Assembly: GCF_900089585.1 (NCBI RefSeq)
Contig: NZ_FLRH01000003.1
Span: forward strand, 4,416,501 to 4,480,500
Direction of reading: 5' to 3'
From: Micromonospora sediminicola
GTDB taxonomy: Bacteria; Actinomycetota; Actinomycetes; Mycobacteriales; Micromonosporaceae
Length of the DNA stretch: 64,000 nucleotides
Shown here: one piece after another, positions 1 to 8,477 of the stretch
Numbering within the stretch: position 1 is the stretch's first letter
Layout of the letters: each line of letters starts with the position of its first letter
Translations under genes and position numbers: made by a program
Notes under the pieces: model-generated
What the model saw: the letters and a program-made list of their open reading frames with translations, nothing else
What the model was told of the DNA's origin: nothing
The model's database searches: none

Positions 1-394
1 GGCCCGAGAGGAGCGGCGCGACCAGCGGCAGCAACGCGGCCAGGTCGGTGGAGAGGTCCACGTCCATGTACGCGAGCACCGGCGCCGGCGAGGCGGACCA
101 GGCGGCGCGCAGCGCCCGCCCCCGTCCCTTCTCCGCCAGGTGCACCACCTCCACCCCGGGCAGTTCGGCGGCGAGCGCCTCGGCGACCGCCCGGGTGCCG
201 TCCACACTGGCGTTGTCGGCCACCGTGATCCGGAACGGGTACGGGAAGTGCGCGGTCAGGTGCGCGTGCAGCCGCCGGACACAGGGGCCGAGGTCGGCCT
301 CCTCGTTGTAGACCGGGACCACCACGTCCAGCACCGCGCCCTCGGCGGTGGGCCGGGCCCGTACGGCGGCCCGGGGCTCCTGCGTGAAGGTCAT
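1..394 (-). CDS. Polyprenyl-phosphate glycosyltransferase, GT2 family, YkcC-like (3' end outside window)
   Basis: Only the first 131 residues are in the window; the gene continues beyond base 1. It starts with ATG at 394, three bases after the stop of the YkcB-like gene, so the two are surely cotranscribed. A GT-A fold start is visible: VVVPVYNEE near residue 25, VADNASVDGT near residue 58, and the metal-binding acidic motif in AYMDVDLSTD near residue 115. Family members transfer a sugar from a nucleotide donor to a membrane polyprenyl phosphate on the cytoplasmic face. In Bacillus a YkcC/YkcB pair has the same pairing of a GT2 enzyme with a multi-spanning glycosyltransferase, which supports a shared lipid-linked sugar pathway here. 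Substrate unknown. Confidence 0.88.
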   Translation of the reverse strand, partial: MTFTQEPRAAVRARPTAEGAVLDVVVPVYNEEADLGPCVRRLHAHLTAHFPYPFRITVADNASVDGTRAVAEALAAELPGVEVVHLAEKGRGRALRAAWSASPAPVLAYMDVDLSTDLAALLPLVAPLLSG

Positions 395-397
395 CGC

Positions 398-2965
398 TCA
401 GCCCTGCCTTGCGCTGCTCAGGTCGTAGACGGTCACGCCGTCGACGGTGGTGGCGGTGAAGGTCTGCGCGACCCAGGCGGCGATCTGGCCCGAGGCGTCG
501 CTGCCGCCGTCGGCCCGGAACCCGCCGCCGCCGATGAAGTAGTGGACGCGTCCGTCGGCGACGTACCGCTGGAACTGGGCCAGCGTCGGCGACGGGTCGC
601 TGCCGTTGAAGCCGCCGATCGGCATCACCGGTTCACCGGTGGCGAGCTGGTAGCCGGAGGCGTTGTTCGAGCCGACCGTGGCGGCCACCCAGGTGTAGTC
701 GTCCGCGTCGGCCGTCAGCAGCGCCGTCATCTCGGCGCTGGGCTCGCGGGCGTCGAGCAGCCCGCCCATGCCGCCGCGCTGTCCCCGGCTCCCGCCGTTC
801 TGGCCGGTGCCGCCGTTCTGGCCGCCCGGCATGGCCGGCGGTTGGCCGCCGCCCGGGAAACCCGGGACGGCGCCCGTCCCGTTCGACCCGCCGTCCTGCC
901 CGCCCGGGAGGCCGGGGAACGCGCCGGTGCCGCCGCCCGGGAAGCCCGGGAACTGGCCGTTGCCGCCGCCCGGGAAGCCCGGGAACTCTCCGCTGCCTCC
1001 GCCCGGCATCCGCCCACCGGGAAAGCCGCCCCGACCGCCGGGCCCGAAGCCGCCCGCCACGAACGGCCCGGCACTCGGGATCGCACCGGTGTGCGGGGTG
1101 GCCGCCGTCTGCAGCGCATACGCCGCCGGGCCGGCCAACCCCACCGCCAGCCCGACCCCCACCACCACCGCGCCGAGCCACCGTCCCGCGCGCCCCCCGC
1201 GCCAGGCCGGGGTGATCAAGGAGTTCGCGTCGGCTCCGGCCCCGCCGCCCGACGCCAACTCCCTGGTCACGGGGGCGGGGGTGGTGCGCGGGAGAAGGGA
1301 GAGCAGGAGAAGGAGGGCCGCCACGGCCAGGCCGGTGACCAGCACGGTGGTGCGCAGCCAGGGGTACCACTCGGGGCTGCGCCCGAGCAGGTGCCACGAC
1401 CACCAGGTGGTGACCGCCAGCGTGCCGGTCAGCGACAACGTGGCGACCAAACCGCGCCACCGGCCGGCGAACGCGGCCGCCGGTCGACGCCGCCGCACGG
1501 GTCCGGCCGGGGCCGAGCCGCCGTCCGCCGGGGTGACGCCCGCCGGCGGAACCGGGCCGGTCGGCGCCACGCCCGCCGGGGGAACCGGACCGGTCGGCGC
1601 CACGCCCGCCGGGGGAACCGGGCCGGTCGGCGCCACGCCCGCCGGGGGAACCGGGCCGGTCGGCTCGACACCCGCCGGGGCGGGAACCGGTGCGGTCCGG
1701 GCCGCCCGCCACAGCAGGGTGACGCCGATGCCGACGATCCCGCCGATCGCCGGGGCGAGGGCGACCGTGTAGTAGGCGTGGAAGATCCCGGACATGAAGC
1801 TGAAGATCAGCCCGGTGACCAGCAGCCAGCCGCCCCAGAGCAGCAGGCCGGCCCGGGTCCGGTCGGTACGCGGCGCGCGTCCGGCCAGCCACAGGCCGGC
1901 GACCAGCAGGATCAGCGCGGCCGGGAGCAGCCAGGAGATCTGCCCGCCGACCTCGGTGTCGAACATCCGCAGCAGCCCCGCCTGGCCGGAGAACGGTCCG
2001 CCGCCCCCGCCGCCCGGCCGCGCTCCCCCACCGACGCTGCCCACCTCGTCACCGGTGATCCGGCCCAGTCCGTTGTAGCCGAGCGTCAGCTCCAGGATGC
2101 TGTTGTGCTGCGAGCCACCGATGTACGGACGGGCGCTCGCCGGCACCAGCTCCACGATCGCCACCCACCAGCCGGCGGAGACCACCACGGCCAACCCGGC
2201 CAGCAGCAGGTGTCGGATCCGCCGCCCGGGCCCGGTCGGCGCGGCCAGCAGGTAGACCCCGGCGAAGACCGGGATCACCAGGAACGCCTGGAGCATCTTG
2301 GTCAGGAAGCCGAGACCGACGAGCGTCCCGGTCAGCGCGAGCCACCGCGCGCTCGCCGTCTCCACCGCCCGCACCGTCGCGTACGCGGCGGCGACCAGCA
2401 GGAACACCAGCAGCGCGTCCGGGTTGTTGAACCGGAACATCAGCGTGGCCACCGGGGTGAGCGCGAGCACCGCGCCGGCGAGCAGACCGGCCGCCGGGCC
2501 GTACCAGCGGCGGACGGCGGCGTACAGCACGCCGACCGAGGCGACGCCGAGCAGCGCCTGCGGCACCAGGATCGACCAGCTGCTCAGCCCGAACAGCCGC
2601 ACCGAGAGCGCCATCAGCCACAGTGACGCCGGGGTCTTGTCCACAGTGATCGAGTTGGCCGCGTCCGAGGAGCCGTAGAAGAACGCCTCCCAGCTCTGCG
2701 AGCCGGCCTGCACGGCGGCCGAGTAGAACGCGTTGCCCCAGCCGGAGGCGCCGAGGCCCCACAGGTAGAGCAACCCGGTCGCGGCCAGCAGGCCGAGCAG
2801 CGCCGGGCGGGCCCAGCGCGGGTCACGACCGGGCGGGTCCGCCGGGGGCGGGGTCGGCTCCGGTACGCGCGTGGCGCCCGGCGGGTACGCGGGCGGCGCG
2901 GCGCCGGCTTCGGTCGCGGGCGGGACGGCGGTCTGCGCGGTCAGCAGGCTCTCGGATCTGTCCAT
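398..2965 (-). CDS. YkcB-like multi-spanning glycosyltransferase (ArnT/PMT-like, GT39-type) with low-complexity inserts
   Basis: An 855-residue integral membrane protein. After a Pro-rich N-terminus come many hydrophobic segments (first near residues 52-70) and a first-loop region containing DKTPASLW, as in ArnT/PMT-like enzymes that take sugars from polyprenyl carriers outside the membrane. The C-terminal ~110 residues (from about 740) match the extracytoplasmic domain typical of YkcA/B proteins. Three inserts are unusual: a repeated 11-residue PAGVAPTGPVP block at about 430-475, a palindromic-element peptide at 566-585, and a Gly/Pro/Phe-rich stretch at about 630-735 with FPGFPGGG units. 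Length exceeds usual family size because of them. It lies 45 bases downstream of the sensor kinase and 3 bases before the YkcC-like gene, so it is probably regulated by the two-component system. Confidence 0.88.
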   Translation of the reverse strand: MDRSESLLTAQTAVPPATEAGAAPPAYPPGATRVPEPTPPPADPPGRDPRWARPALLGLLAATGLLYLWGLGASGWGNAFYSAAVQAGSQSWEAFFYGSSDAANSITVDKTPASLWLMALSVRLFGLSSWSILVPQALLGVASVGVLYAAVRRWYGPAAGLLAGAVLALTPVATLMFRFNNPDALLVFLLVAAAYATVRAVETASARWLALTGTLVGLGFLTKMLQAFLVIPVFAGVYLLAAPTGPGRRIRHLLLAGLAVVVSAGWWVAIVELVPASARPYIGGSQHNSILELTLGYNGLGRITGDEVGSVGGGARPGGGGGGPFSGQAGLLRMFDTEVGGQISWLLPAALILLVAGLWLAGRAPRTDRTRAGLLLWGGWLLVTGLIFSFMSGIFHAYYTVALAPAIGGIVGIGVTLLWRAARTAPVPAPAGVEPTGPVPPAGVAPTGPVPPAGVAPTGPVPPAGVAPTGPVPPAGVTPADGGSAPAGPVRRRRPAAAFAGRWRGLVATLSLTGTLAVTTWWSWHLLGRSPEWYPWLRTTVLVTGLAVAALLLLLSLLPRTTPAPVTRELASGGGAGADANSLITPAWRGGRAGRWLGAVVVGVGLAVGLAGPAAYALQTAATPHTGAIPSAGPFVAGGFGPGGRGGFPGGRMPGGGSGEFPGFPGGGNGQFPGFPGGGTGAFPGLPGGQDGGSNGTGAVPGFPGGGQPPAMPGGQNGGTGQNGGSRGQRGGMGGLLDAREPSAEMTALLTADADDYTWVAATVGSNNASGYQLATGEPVMPIGGFNGSDPSPTLAQFQRYVADGRVHYFIGGGGFRADGGSDASGQIAAWVAQTFTATTVDGVTVYDLSSARQG
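765..1080 (-). repeat. Gly/Pro/Phe-rich coding repeat in the YkcB-like gene
   Basis: Imperfect codon-level repeats encode variants of FPGFPGGG and QNGG over about 105 residues (roughly 630-735). The stretch is predicted to be disordered and sits just before the C-terminal extracytoplasmic domain, so it is probably a flexible linker outside the membrane. Confidence 0.8.
1212..1270 (-). repeat. 59-bp palindromic dispersed element, copy 1 (in-frame inside the YkcB-like gene)
   Basis: Two 20-base arms (1212-1231 and 1251-1270) pair at 17 of 20 positions around a 19-base spacer. The architecture and sequence match copy 2 at 52230-52288, read on the opposite strand. Here it is translated in frame as residues 566-585, VTRELAS then DANSLIT at the ends, without breaking the gene. 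It lies in a linker between membrane segments. Confidence 0.85.
1536..1690 (-). repeat. 33-bp tandem repeat, four full units plus a partial one, coding
   Basis: Units begin at 1536, 1569, 1602, 1635 and (partial) 1668, nearly identical in sequence, each encoding the 11-residue unit PAGVAPTGPVP in the YkcB-like protein. The period is a multiple of three, so copy number can change without frameshift. Confidence 0.95.
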
Positions 2966-3010
2966 GCCGGCAAGCCTCGGAGAGCGCGCTGACCCGCCCC
3001 CGTGAGCGGC

Positions 3011-4543
3011 CTATGCGTCGGCTGTGGATCCCGGCAGCCGGACGGAGAACGCGGTGCGGCCGGGGCGACTGTCGACCTCGACCCGCCCGTGGTGGGCCTC
3101 CACCACGGCGGCGACGATGGCCAGGCCCAGCCCGGTGCTGCCGTGGGCGCGGGAGCGGGAGCCGTCGCCGCGGGCGAACCGCTCGAAGACCTCCGGTTGC
3201 AGCTCCTGCGGGATGCCCGGTCCGTCGTCGACCACGCGCAGCTCCACCCCGTCCGGGACCGGGGCGAGGCGGGTGGTGACGGTGGTGCCGGGCGGGGTGT
3301 GCACCCGGGCGTTGGCGAGCAGGTTCGCCAGCACCTGGTGCAGCCGGTGGGCGTCGCCGGTGACGGTCAACGGCTCGTCGGGCAGGTCGAGCTGCCACCG
3401 GTGCTCGGGGCCGGCCACGTGCGCGTCGCTGACCGCGTTCACCGCCATGGCGGTGAGGTCGACCGGCTCGGCGCCGAGCGGGCGGCCCGAGTCCAGCCGG
3501 GCGAGCAGCAGCAGGTCGTCGACGAGGCTGGTCATCCGGGTGCTCTCCGACTCGACCCGGCGCAACGCGTGCGCCACGTCGGGCGGCACCTCCTGCCGTC
3601 CGCGTCGGGCCACCTCGGCGTAGCCCCGGATGGCGGCGAGCGGCGTGCGCAGCTCGTGGCTGGCGTCGGCGACGAACTGGCGTACCCGCGTCTCGCTGGC
3701 CTGCCGGGCGGCGAGCGCGGCGGCGACGTGGCCGAGCATCCGGTTGAGGGCGCCGCCCACCTGCCCGACCTCGGTGCGGGGGTCGGTGTCGGCGGCCGGC
3801 ACCCGCACCGACAGGGCCACCTCGCCCCGGTCCAGCGGCAGTTCGGTGACCCGGGCGGCGGTGGCGGCGACGCGGTTCAGCGGGCGCAGCGTGCCCCGGA
3901 CGATGAGCGCGCCGAGGCCGCCGGCGATGACCAGCCCGGCGCCGATCACCCCGGCCTGCGCCACCACCATCCACATGACGGTGTCCCGGACCTGGGCCAG
4001 CGGGATGGCCAGGACCAGCACGTCGCCGTCGCCGCGCGGGGAGTTCACCGCGATCGCCCGGTAGTCCCCCCGGTCACCCACGTCGACGGTGCGGGGACGG
4101 GCGGCGGGTCGCAGCGGGGCGAGCGCGGCCAGGTCGGCGGCGGACACCGCCTCGGCGCCGCCGCTCTCGAGCCGGACCTGCCCGGCGGGGTCGCCGGACG
4201 CCGGCACCCGCACCGCGATCGAGCCCGGCGGGAAACCACCCGGCGGCGGCGGCGCCCCCTCCGGGCCGAACGGCAGCCGGCGTCCGGACGGGTCCGACCG
4301 GTACGGGTCGGGGCGGCCGACCCAGCGTTCCAGGTCGTCCGGCCGGCGGTCGCCGAAGGTGAGCTGGTTGTCGATCTGGCCGACCAGGAAGTGCCGCAGG
4401 GCGACCGTGGTCAGGCCGCCGATGCCGACGCTGACCAGGGCCAGCAGCGCCACCACCGAGAGCACCAGCCGCCGGCGCAGCGACCAGCCGGCCAGCCGCC
4501 GGCGCAGCCGTCCGCCCCGGTCACTCCGCGGGTCTGAGGACAT
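3011..4543 (-). CDS. Two-component sensor histidine kinase
   Basis: A 510-residue membrane kinase. One transmembrane helix near residues 23-48, a Pro/Arg-rich extracytoplasmic sensor of about 145 residues, a second helix near 193-217, then HAMP. The HisKA box ASHELRTPL carries the phospho-accepting His296, followed by the ATPase motifs NLLANA (N box), DDGPGIP (G1) and STGLGLAIV (G2). It overlaps the upstream response regulator by 23 bases, indicating translational coupling, and the YkcB-like gene follows after 45 bases. It should phosphorylate the adjacent OmpR-type regulator. The signal is unknown; control of the downstream envelope glycosyltransferases is inferred from the operon. Confidence 0.95.
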   Translation of the reverse strand: MSSDPRSDRGGRLRRRLAGWSLRRRLVLSVVALLALVSVGIGGLTTVALRHFLVGQIDNQLTFGDRRPDDLERWVGRPDPYRSDPSGRRLPFGPEGAPPPPGGFPPGSIAVRVPASGDPAGQVRLESGGAEAVSAADLAALAPLRPAARPRTVDVGDRGDYRAIAVNSPRGDGDVLVLAIPLAQVRDTVMWMVVAQAGVIGAGLVIAGGLGALIVRGTLRPLNRVAATAARVTELPLDRGEVALSVRVPAADTDPRTEVGQVGGALNRMLGHVAAALAARQASETRVRQFVADASHELRTPLAAIRGYAEVARRGRQEVPPDVAHALRRVESESTRMTSLVDDLLLLARLDSGRPLGAEPVDLTAMAVNAVSDAHVAGPEHRWQLDLPDEPLTVTGDAHRLHQVLANLLANARVHTPPGTTVTTRLAPVPDGVELRVVDDGPGIPQELQPEVFERFARGDGSRSRAHGSTGLGLAIVAAVVEAHHGRVEVDSRPGRTAFSVRLPGSTADA

Positions 4544-5276
4544 AGCCGGCCCCGCGCAACGTGTGGATCATGGGTGCCCGGCCGGCGTCGATCTTCTTGC
4601 GCAGGTACGAGATGTACAGCTCGACCACGTTGGCCTGGCCGCCGAAGTCGTAGTTCCAGACCCGGTCGAGGATCTGCGCCTTGCTGAGCACCCGGCGCGG
4701 GTTACGCATCAGGTAGCGCAGCAGCTCGAACTCGGTCGCGGTGAGCGTGATCAGGTCGTCGCCCCGGCGCACCTCGTGGCTGTCCTCGTCGAGGCTGAGG
4801 TCGCCGACGGTGAGCACCGCCTCCTCCCGGGCGGCGACCGCGAACCCGGTGCGGCGCAGCAGGGCGCGCAGCCGGGCGATCACCTCCTCCAGGCTGAACG
4901 GCTTGGTCACGTAGTCGTCGCCGCCGACGGTGAGCCCGGCGATCCGCTCCTCCACCGCGTCGCGGGCGGTCAGGAAGAGCACCGGCACGCTGGGCGACTG
5001 CTCGCGCAGCCGGCGCAGCACCTGGAAGCCGTCGAGGTCGGGCAGCATCACGTCGAGCACCACGGCGTCCGGCCGGAACTGCCGGGCCGCGGTGACCGCC
5101 GCCATCCCGCTGCCGGCGGTGGTGACCTGCCAGCCCTCGTAGCGCAGGGCCATGGAGAGCAGGTCGGTGAGGGTCGGCTCGTCGTCGACCACCAGCACCC
5201 GCACCGGCTCGCCGTCCGGTCGGCGCAGCTCGATCCGACCCTGGGCGGCCTGCCCGTTCATGACCATGCTCCCCAT
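4521..5276 (-). CDS. OmpR/PhoB-family response regulator
   Basis: 251 residues: receiver domain (acidic pair D31/D32, phosphorylation site D75 in VVLDVMLPD, conserved Lys in VTKPFS) followed by a winged-helix DNA-binding domain with LTATEFELLRYL and a recognition region ending in YISYLRKKID. First gene of the regulator-kinase-YkcB-YkcC operon. Three in-frame Met codons lie at the start (5276, 5267, 5261), so the exact N-terminus is uncertain by a few residues; a long N-terminal extension of about 20 residues before the receiver is normal for actinobacterial relatives of this type. Confidence 0.95.
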   Translation of the reverse strand: MGSMVMNGQAAQGRIELRRPDGEPVRVLVVDDEPTLTDLLSMALRYEGWQVTTAGSGMAAVTAARQFRPDAVVLDVMLPDLDGFQVLRRLREQSPSVPVLFLTARDAVEERIAGLTVGGDDYVTKPFSLEEVIARLRALLRRTGFAVAAREEAVLTVGDLSLDEDSHEVRRGDDLITLTATEFELLRYLMRNPRRVLSKAQILDRVWNYDFGGQANVVELYISYLRKKIDAGRAPMIHTLRGAGYVLRPAE

Positions 5277-5401
5277 CGTGGGCGCACCCGCTGTACCGGG
5301 GCTGTCCCGATCCTGTGTACCAGCTGTGCGGGGCGCGCGGGGGGAACCGGGCGGAACGGTCGGGCCTTCCCCGGCAGGCTACCCGGTGGTAACTTGCCGG
5401 C

Positions 5402-6295
5402 ATGTCCATCGACGGTCGTCCCGCCGGCCCGCTGGCCGGCAAGGTGGTGCTGGTGACCGGCGCGGCCCGGGGCATCGGCGAGCACACCGCCCGGCTCGCC
5501 GCCGCCCGGGGCGCCCGGCTGTCCCTGGTCGGGCTGGAGCCGGACCGGCTGGCCGCGCTCGCCGCCGAGCTGGGGCCCGGACACGTCTGGTTCGCCGCCG
5601 ACGTCACCGACCAGGCGGCGCTCACCGAGGCGGTCGACGGCACGGTGGCCGCGCTCGGCGGGATCGACGCGGTGGTGGCCAACGCGGGCGTCGCCAACCG
5701 GGGCACGATCGCGGTCGGCGACGTCGAGGCGCTGGTGCGTACCGTCGAGGTGAACCTGGTCGGCGTCATGCGGACGGCGGCGGCGACCGTGCCGGCGCTG
5801 ATCGACCGCGGCGGCTACCTGCTGATCGTCTCCTCGGCCGCGGCGTTCGCCGCGCTTCCCGGCATGGCCGCCTACTGCGCCTCCAAGGCCGGCGTCGAGC
5901 ACTTCGGCACCGCGATCCGGCTGGAGCTGGCGCACCGCGGCGTGGCGGTCGGCACGGCCCACCCGTCCTGGGTGGACACCGACCTGGTCCGGGAGGCACG
6001 GGCGGACCTGCCGGCGTTCGAGAGCGCGCTGGCGAAACTGCCCTGGCCGATGCGGCGGACCACCACGGTCGCCGAGTGCGCCGAGGCGTTCGTCCGGGCG
6101 ATCGAACGACGCCGCCGCCGGGTGTACGTGCCACGCGCCGTGGGCGCCGTGCAGGCGGTGCGGTCGCTGCTGGTCAGCCCGCTGGCCGACCGACTGGTCG
6201 GGCGGACCGCACGGGTCACCGTCCCGCTGATCGAGGAGCAGACCCGGGCTCTGGGCCGGGGTTTCGGCGCGAGCACGCCGGAGGCCGGCCGGTGA
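5402..6295 (+). CDS. SDR-family NAD(P)-dependent oxidoreductase
   Basis: 297-residue classical short-chain dehydrogenase. The cofactor motif TGAARGIG is at residues 19-26, NAG in VVANAGVAN, catalytic Ser in LLIVSSAAAF, and the YCASK active-site motif gives Tyr158 and Lys162. The C-terminal ~70 residues extend past the core, as in larger SDRs acting on lipophilic substrates. The stop overlaps the GTG of the next hydrolase by four bases (GTGA), so they form an operon. A TAACTT box at 5390-5395 sits six bases before the ATG, suggesting a leaderless transcript. Substrate unknown. Confidence 0.92.
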   Translation: MSIDGRPAGPLAGKVVLVTGAARGIGEHTARLAAARGARLSLVGLEPDRLAALAAELGPGHVWFAADVTDQAALTEAVDGTVAALGGIDAVVANAGVANRGTIAVGDVEALVRTVEVNLVGVMRTAAATVPALIDRGGYLLIVSSAAAFAALPGMAAYCASKAGVEHFGTAIRLELAHRGVAVGTAHPSWVDTDLVREARADLPAFESALAKLPWPMRRTTTVAECAEAFVRAIERRRRRVYVPRAVGAVQAVRSLLVSPLADRLVGRTARVTVPLIEEQTRALGRGFGASTPEAGR

Positions 6296-7089
6296 GCGCG
6301 CCGGTGGAGGTGGTGTTCGAGCGGCGCGGCGCCGGGCCGGCGCTGGTGCTGCTGCACGGCATCGGTCACCACTGGGGCGCCTGGCTGCCGGTGCTGGACC
6401 GTCTCGCCGAGACGCACGACGTGATCGCCGTCGACCTGCCCGGCTTCGGTCGCTCCCCGGTGCCGACCACCGGCCTGCCCGCCGACATGCCCGGGCTGGT
6501 CGCCGGGATGGTCGAGCTGTTCGCCGCGCTCGGCCTGGAGCGACCGCACGTGGCCGGCAACAGCCTCGGCGGGGCGATCGCCCTGGAACTGGCCGCCGCC
6601 GGCGCGGTCTCGTCGGCCACCGCGCTGTCGCCGGCCGGCTTCTGCACCCCGCGCGAGCTGCGGTGGGCCCTCACCGTGCTCACCCTGCACCGCAACGCGG
6701 CGCGGCTGCCCGAACCGGTGCTGCGCCACCTGTTCGCCGCGCCGGCGCTGCGCGCGCTGGCGATGGGCATGATCCTGGCCCGGCCGAACCGGATGGCGCT
6801 GGACGTGGCGCTGGCCGACGCCCGCGCGCTGCGGCAGGCGCGGGCGTTCCGCGCCGTGGCCCGCGCGGGCCGGGGGTACGCGTTCGCCGGCGCGCCCACC
6901 GTGCCGGTGACGGTGGCCTGGGGCACCCGGGACCGGATCCTGCCCTACCGCCAGGCGGCGCTGGCCCGCACCCGGCTGCCCGCCGCCCGGCACCTGGACC
7001 TGCCCGGCTGCGGGCACGTGCCGATGCACGACGACCCGGACCTGGTCACCTCGGTCATCCTCGACACGACCGGCGTCCGCCCGGCCTGA
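6292..7089 (+). CDS. Alpha/beta-fold hydrolase
   Basis: 265 residues, GTG start overlapping the SDR stop. Oxyanion region LLHGIGHHWGAW, nucleophile elbow GNSLGG with Ser91, acidic residue in WGTRDRILP, and catalytic His in GCGHVPMHDDP complete the triad in the expected order. No signal peptide, so cytoplasmic. Coupling with the upstream SDR suggests that both act on the same lipophilic ester or ketone, but no substrate can be named from sequence. Confidence 0.92.
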   Translation: MSAPVEVVFERRGAGPALVLLHGIGHHWGAWLPVLDRLAETHDVIAVDLPGFGRSPVPTTGLPADMPGLVAGMVELFAALGLERPHVAGNSLGGAIALELAAAGAVSSATALSPAGFCTPRELRWALTVLTLHRNAARLPEPVLRHLFAAPALRALAMGMILARPNRMALDVALADARALRQARAFRAVARAGRGYAFAGAPTVPVTVAWGTRDRILPYRQAALARTRLPAARHLDLPGCGHVPMHDDPDLVTSVILDTTGVRPA

Positions 7090-7092
7090 GCG

Positions 7093-7317
7093 TCACTCGG
7101 TCGCGCCGAACGGGTCGGTGCGCACGTAGCGCATCGTCCAGCCCTCCGGGCCGGCCCGGTTGCCGCGCTCGTAGAGATGGTCGGCCACGCCGTCGGCCGG
7201 TCGGTCCGGGTGGCGCAGGATCCACCGGGGCGGCGGCGTGCCGTCCGGCTCCGCGGGCAGGTCCCGGACCAGGTCGTCGGCCGGGCCGCCGACGAACCGT
7301 ACGCGCACCGAAGCCAC
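7093..7317 (-). CDS. Small conserved-looking hypothetical protein
   Basis: A 74-residue acidic/basic protein of unknown function, MASVRVRFVGG at the start and MRYVRTDPFGATE at the end. The GTG at 7317 is preferred over the GTG at 7323 because a GGAGA box lies six bases before it. It is convergent with the hydrolase (3 bases between stops) and divergent from the kinase gene. No domain recognised; codon use is like its neighbours, supporting a real gene. Confidence 0.7.
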   Translation of the reverse strand: MASVRVRFVGGPADDLVRDLPAEPDGTPPPRWILRHPDRPADGVADHLYERGNRAGPEGWTMRYVRTDPFGATE

Positions 7318-7386
7318 CGTCACTCTCCGTTCCGCTGTCGACACCCTCGCCGCGAAGCTACCCCGGTCGGACCGGAACCCCCGGCG

Positions 7387-7412
7387 GTTTGCACAGGTCG
7401 GGGCCCGGGTAG
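7387..7412 (+). promoter_or_regulatory. SigB/SigF-like promoter of the soluble Ser/Thr kinase
   Basis: GTTT at 7387-7390 and GGGTAG at 7407-7412, spacer 16. This fits the GTTT-N14..16-GGGTA pattern of SigB/SigF-class promoters. The start codon is 39 bases downstream, leaving room for its GGGAG ribosome site. Confidence 0.6.
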
Positions 7413-7450
7413 CGGGACCGGAGGGGACCGGACGAGGCAGGGAGTGGTCG

Positions 7451-8401
7451 ATGAGGACGCTGGGCGGGCGGTACGAGCTCGAACAGCGGGCCGGCCTGGG
7501 TGGCATGTCGGAGGTCTGGCGGGCACACGATCGTGTGCTCGATCGGACCGTCGCGGTGAAGCTGATCTCGCCCGGCCTGGACGGGGACGTCGGCGCGGTG
7601 CAGCGGATCCGGTCCGAGGCCCGCTCGGCGGCGCGGCTGGTGCATCCGAACGTCGCCAGCGTGCACGACTTCGGCACCGCCGAGCTGCCGGACGGGCGGC
7701 CGGTGCCGTACATCGTGATGGAGCTGGCCGAGGGCGAGACGCTCGCCGCCCACCTGCGCAACGGCCCGTTGGACTGGCGGATCGCGGTGCGGGTCTGCGC
7801 CGAGGTGTGCGCGGCGCTCGCCGCCGCGCACGGGCACGGCATCGTGCACCGCGACGTGAAGCCGGCGAACGTGATCCTCACCCCGTTCGGGGTGAAGGTG
7901 CTCGACTTCGGCATCGCCACCCCGGCCGGCGCGCCCGACCACACCCCGGAGGGGGTCGTCGTGGGCACCCCGGCGTACCTGGCTCCGGAGCAGCTCGACC
8001 GGCAGCCGGCCACCCCGGCCGCCGACATGTACGCGCTGGGCGTGCTGCTCTACTACTGCCTGACCGGTCGGCTGCCCTACGACGCCGGAAGCACCACGCA
8101 GCTGCTCGGCTCGCGGCGGCGACGGCGGCCACCGCAGCCGCTGCCGGAGATCCCGGGCCTGCCGCCGGAGGTGGCGGAGCTGTGCCGCAGCTGCCTCGAC
8201 GCGGACCCGGCCGCCCGGCCGACCAGCGCGATGGCCGCCCTGCTGCTGGCCGAGGCGGTGGACGCCCGGGTCTACGTGCCGATGACCGTGACGCTGCCGA
8301 GGCAGCGTGCCGCGCAGGTGTCGCCGTGGAACAGCCGGGCGGCCGCCGAGGCGACCGAGGCGATGGCCGTCGACGCGGCCACGAGTGGTCGGGTGGGCTG
8401 A
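7451..8401 (+). CDS. Soluble Ser/Thr protein kinase, PknB-like catalytic domain only
   Basis: 316 residues. The ATG at 7451 is chosen because GGGAG lies just upstream and the kinase domain begins immediately after (GGRYELEQRAGLGGMSEVW). Lys37 in VAVKLI, HRDVKPANVI with catalytic Asp135, and DFGIATPAG are all intact, so it should be active. Unlike typical PknB proteins it has no transmembrane helix and no extracellular domain; it ends about 40 residues after the kinase fold. The start region closely resembles the second kinase in this window (42591-44030, minus strand). Targets unknown; in partner-switch contexts such kinases can act on STAS or anti-sigma proteins, but that is inference. Confidence 0.93.
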   Translation: MRTLGGRYELEQRAGLGGMSEVWRAHDRVLDRTVAVKLISPGLDGDVGAVQRIRSEARSAARLVHPNVASVHDFGTAELPDGRPVPYIVMELAEGETLAAHLRNGPLDWRIAVRVCAEVCAALAAAHGHGIVHRDVKPANVILTPFGVKVLDFGIATPAGAPDHTPEGVVVGTPAYLAPEQLDRQPATPAADMYALGVLLYYCLTGRLPYDAGSTTQLLGSRRRRRPPQPLPEIPGLPPEVAELCRSCLDADPAARPTSAMAALLLAEAVDARVYVPMTVTLPRQRAAQVSPWNSRAAAEATEAMAVDAATSGRVG

Positions 8402-8423
8402 GCGTACTGCCGGCACGGGCCCG

Positions 8424-8448
8424 GTTTCGCCGGTCGGGGGCCGGGAAC
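8424..8448 (+). promoter_or_regulatory. SigB/SigF-like promoter of the OsmC-family gene
   Basis: GTTT at 8424-8427 and GGGAAC at 8443-8448 with a 15-base spacer; the GGGAA variant is allowed in the SigB-type consensus. It lies 30 bases before the chosen ATG. Confidence 0.5.
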
Positions 8449-8477
8449 CCGGGCCGATGAGTGACGGGAGGAACGCG

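Noticed and set aside
140..2626. Long plus-strand frame opposite the YkcB-like gene
   Set aside because: Repeats such as RRGNRAGRRHA are only the shadow of the 33-bp coding repeat.
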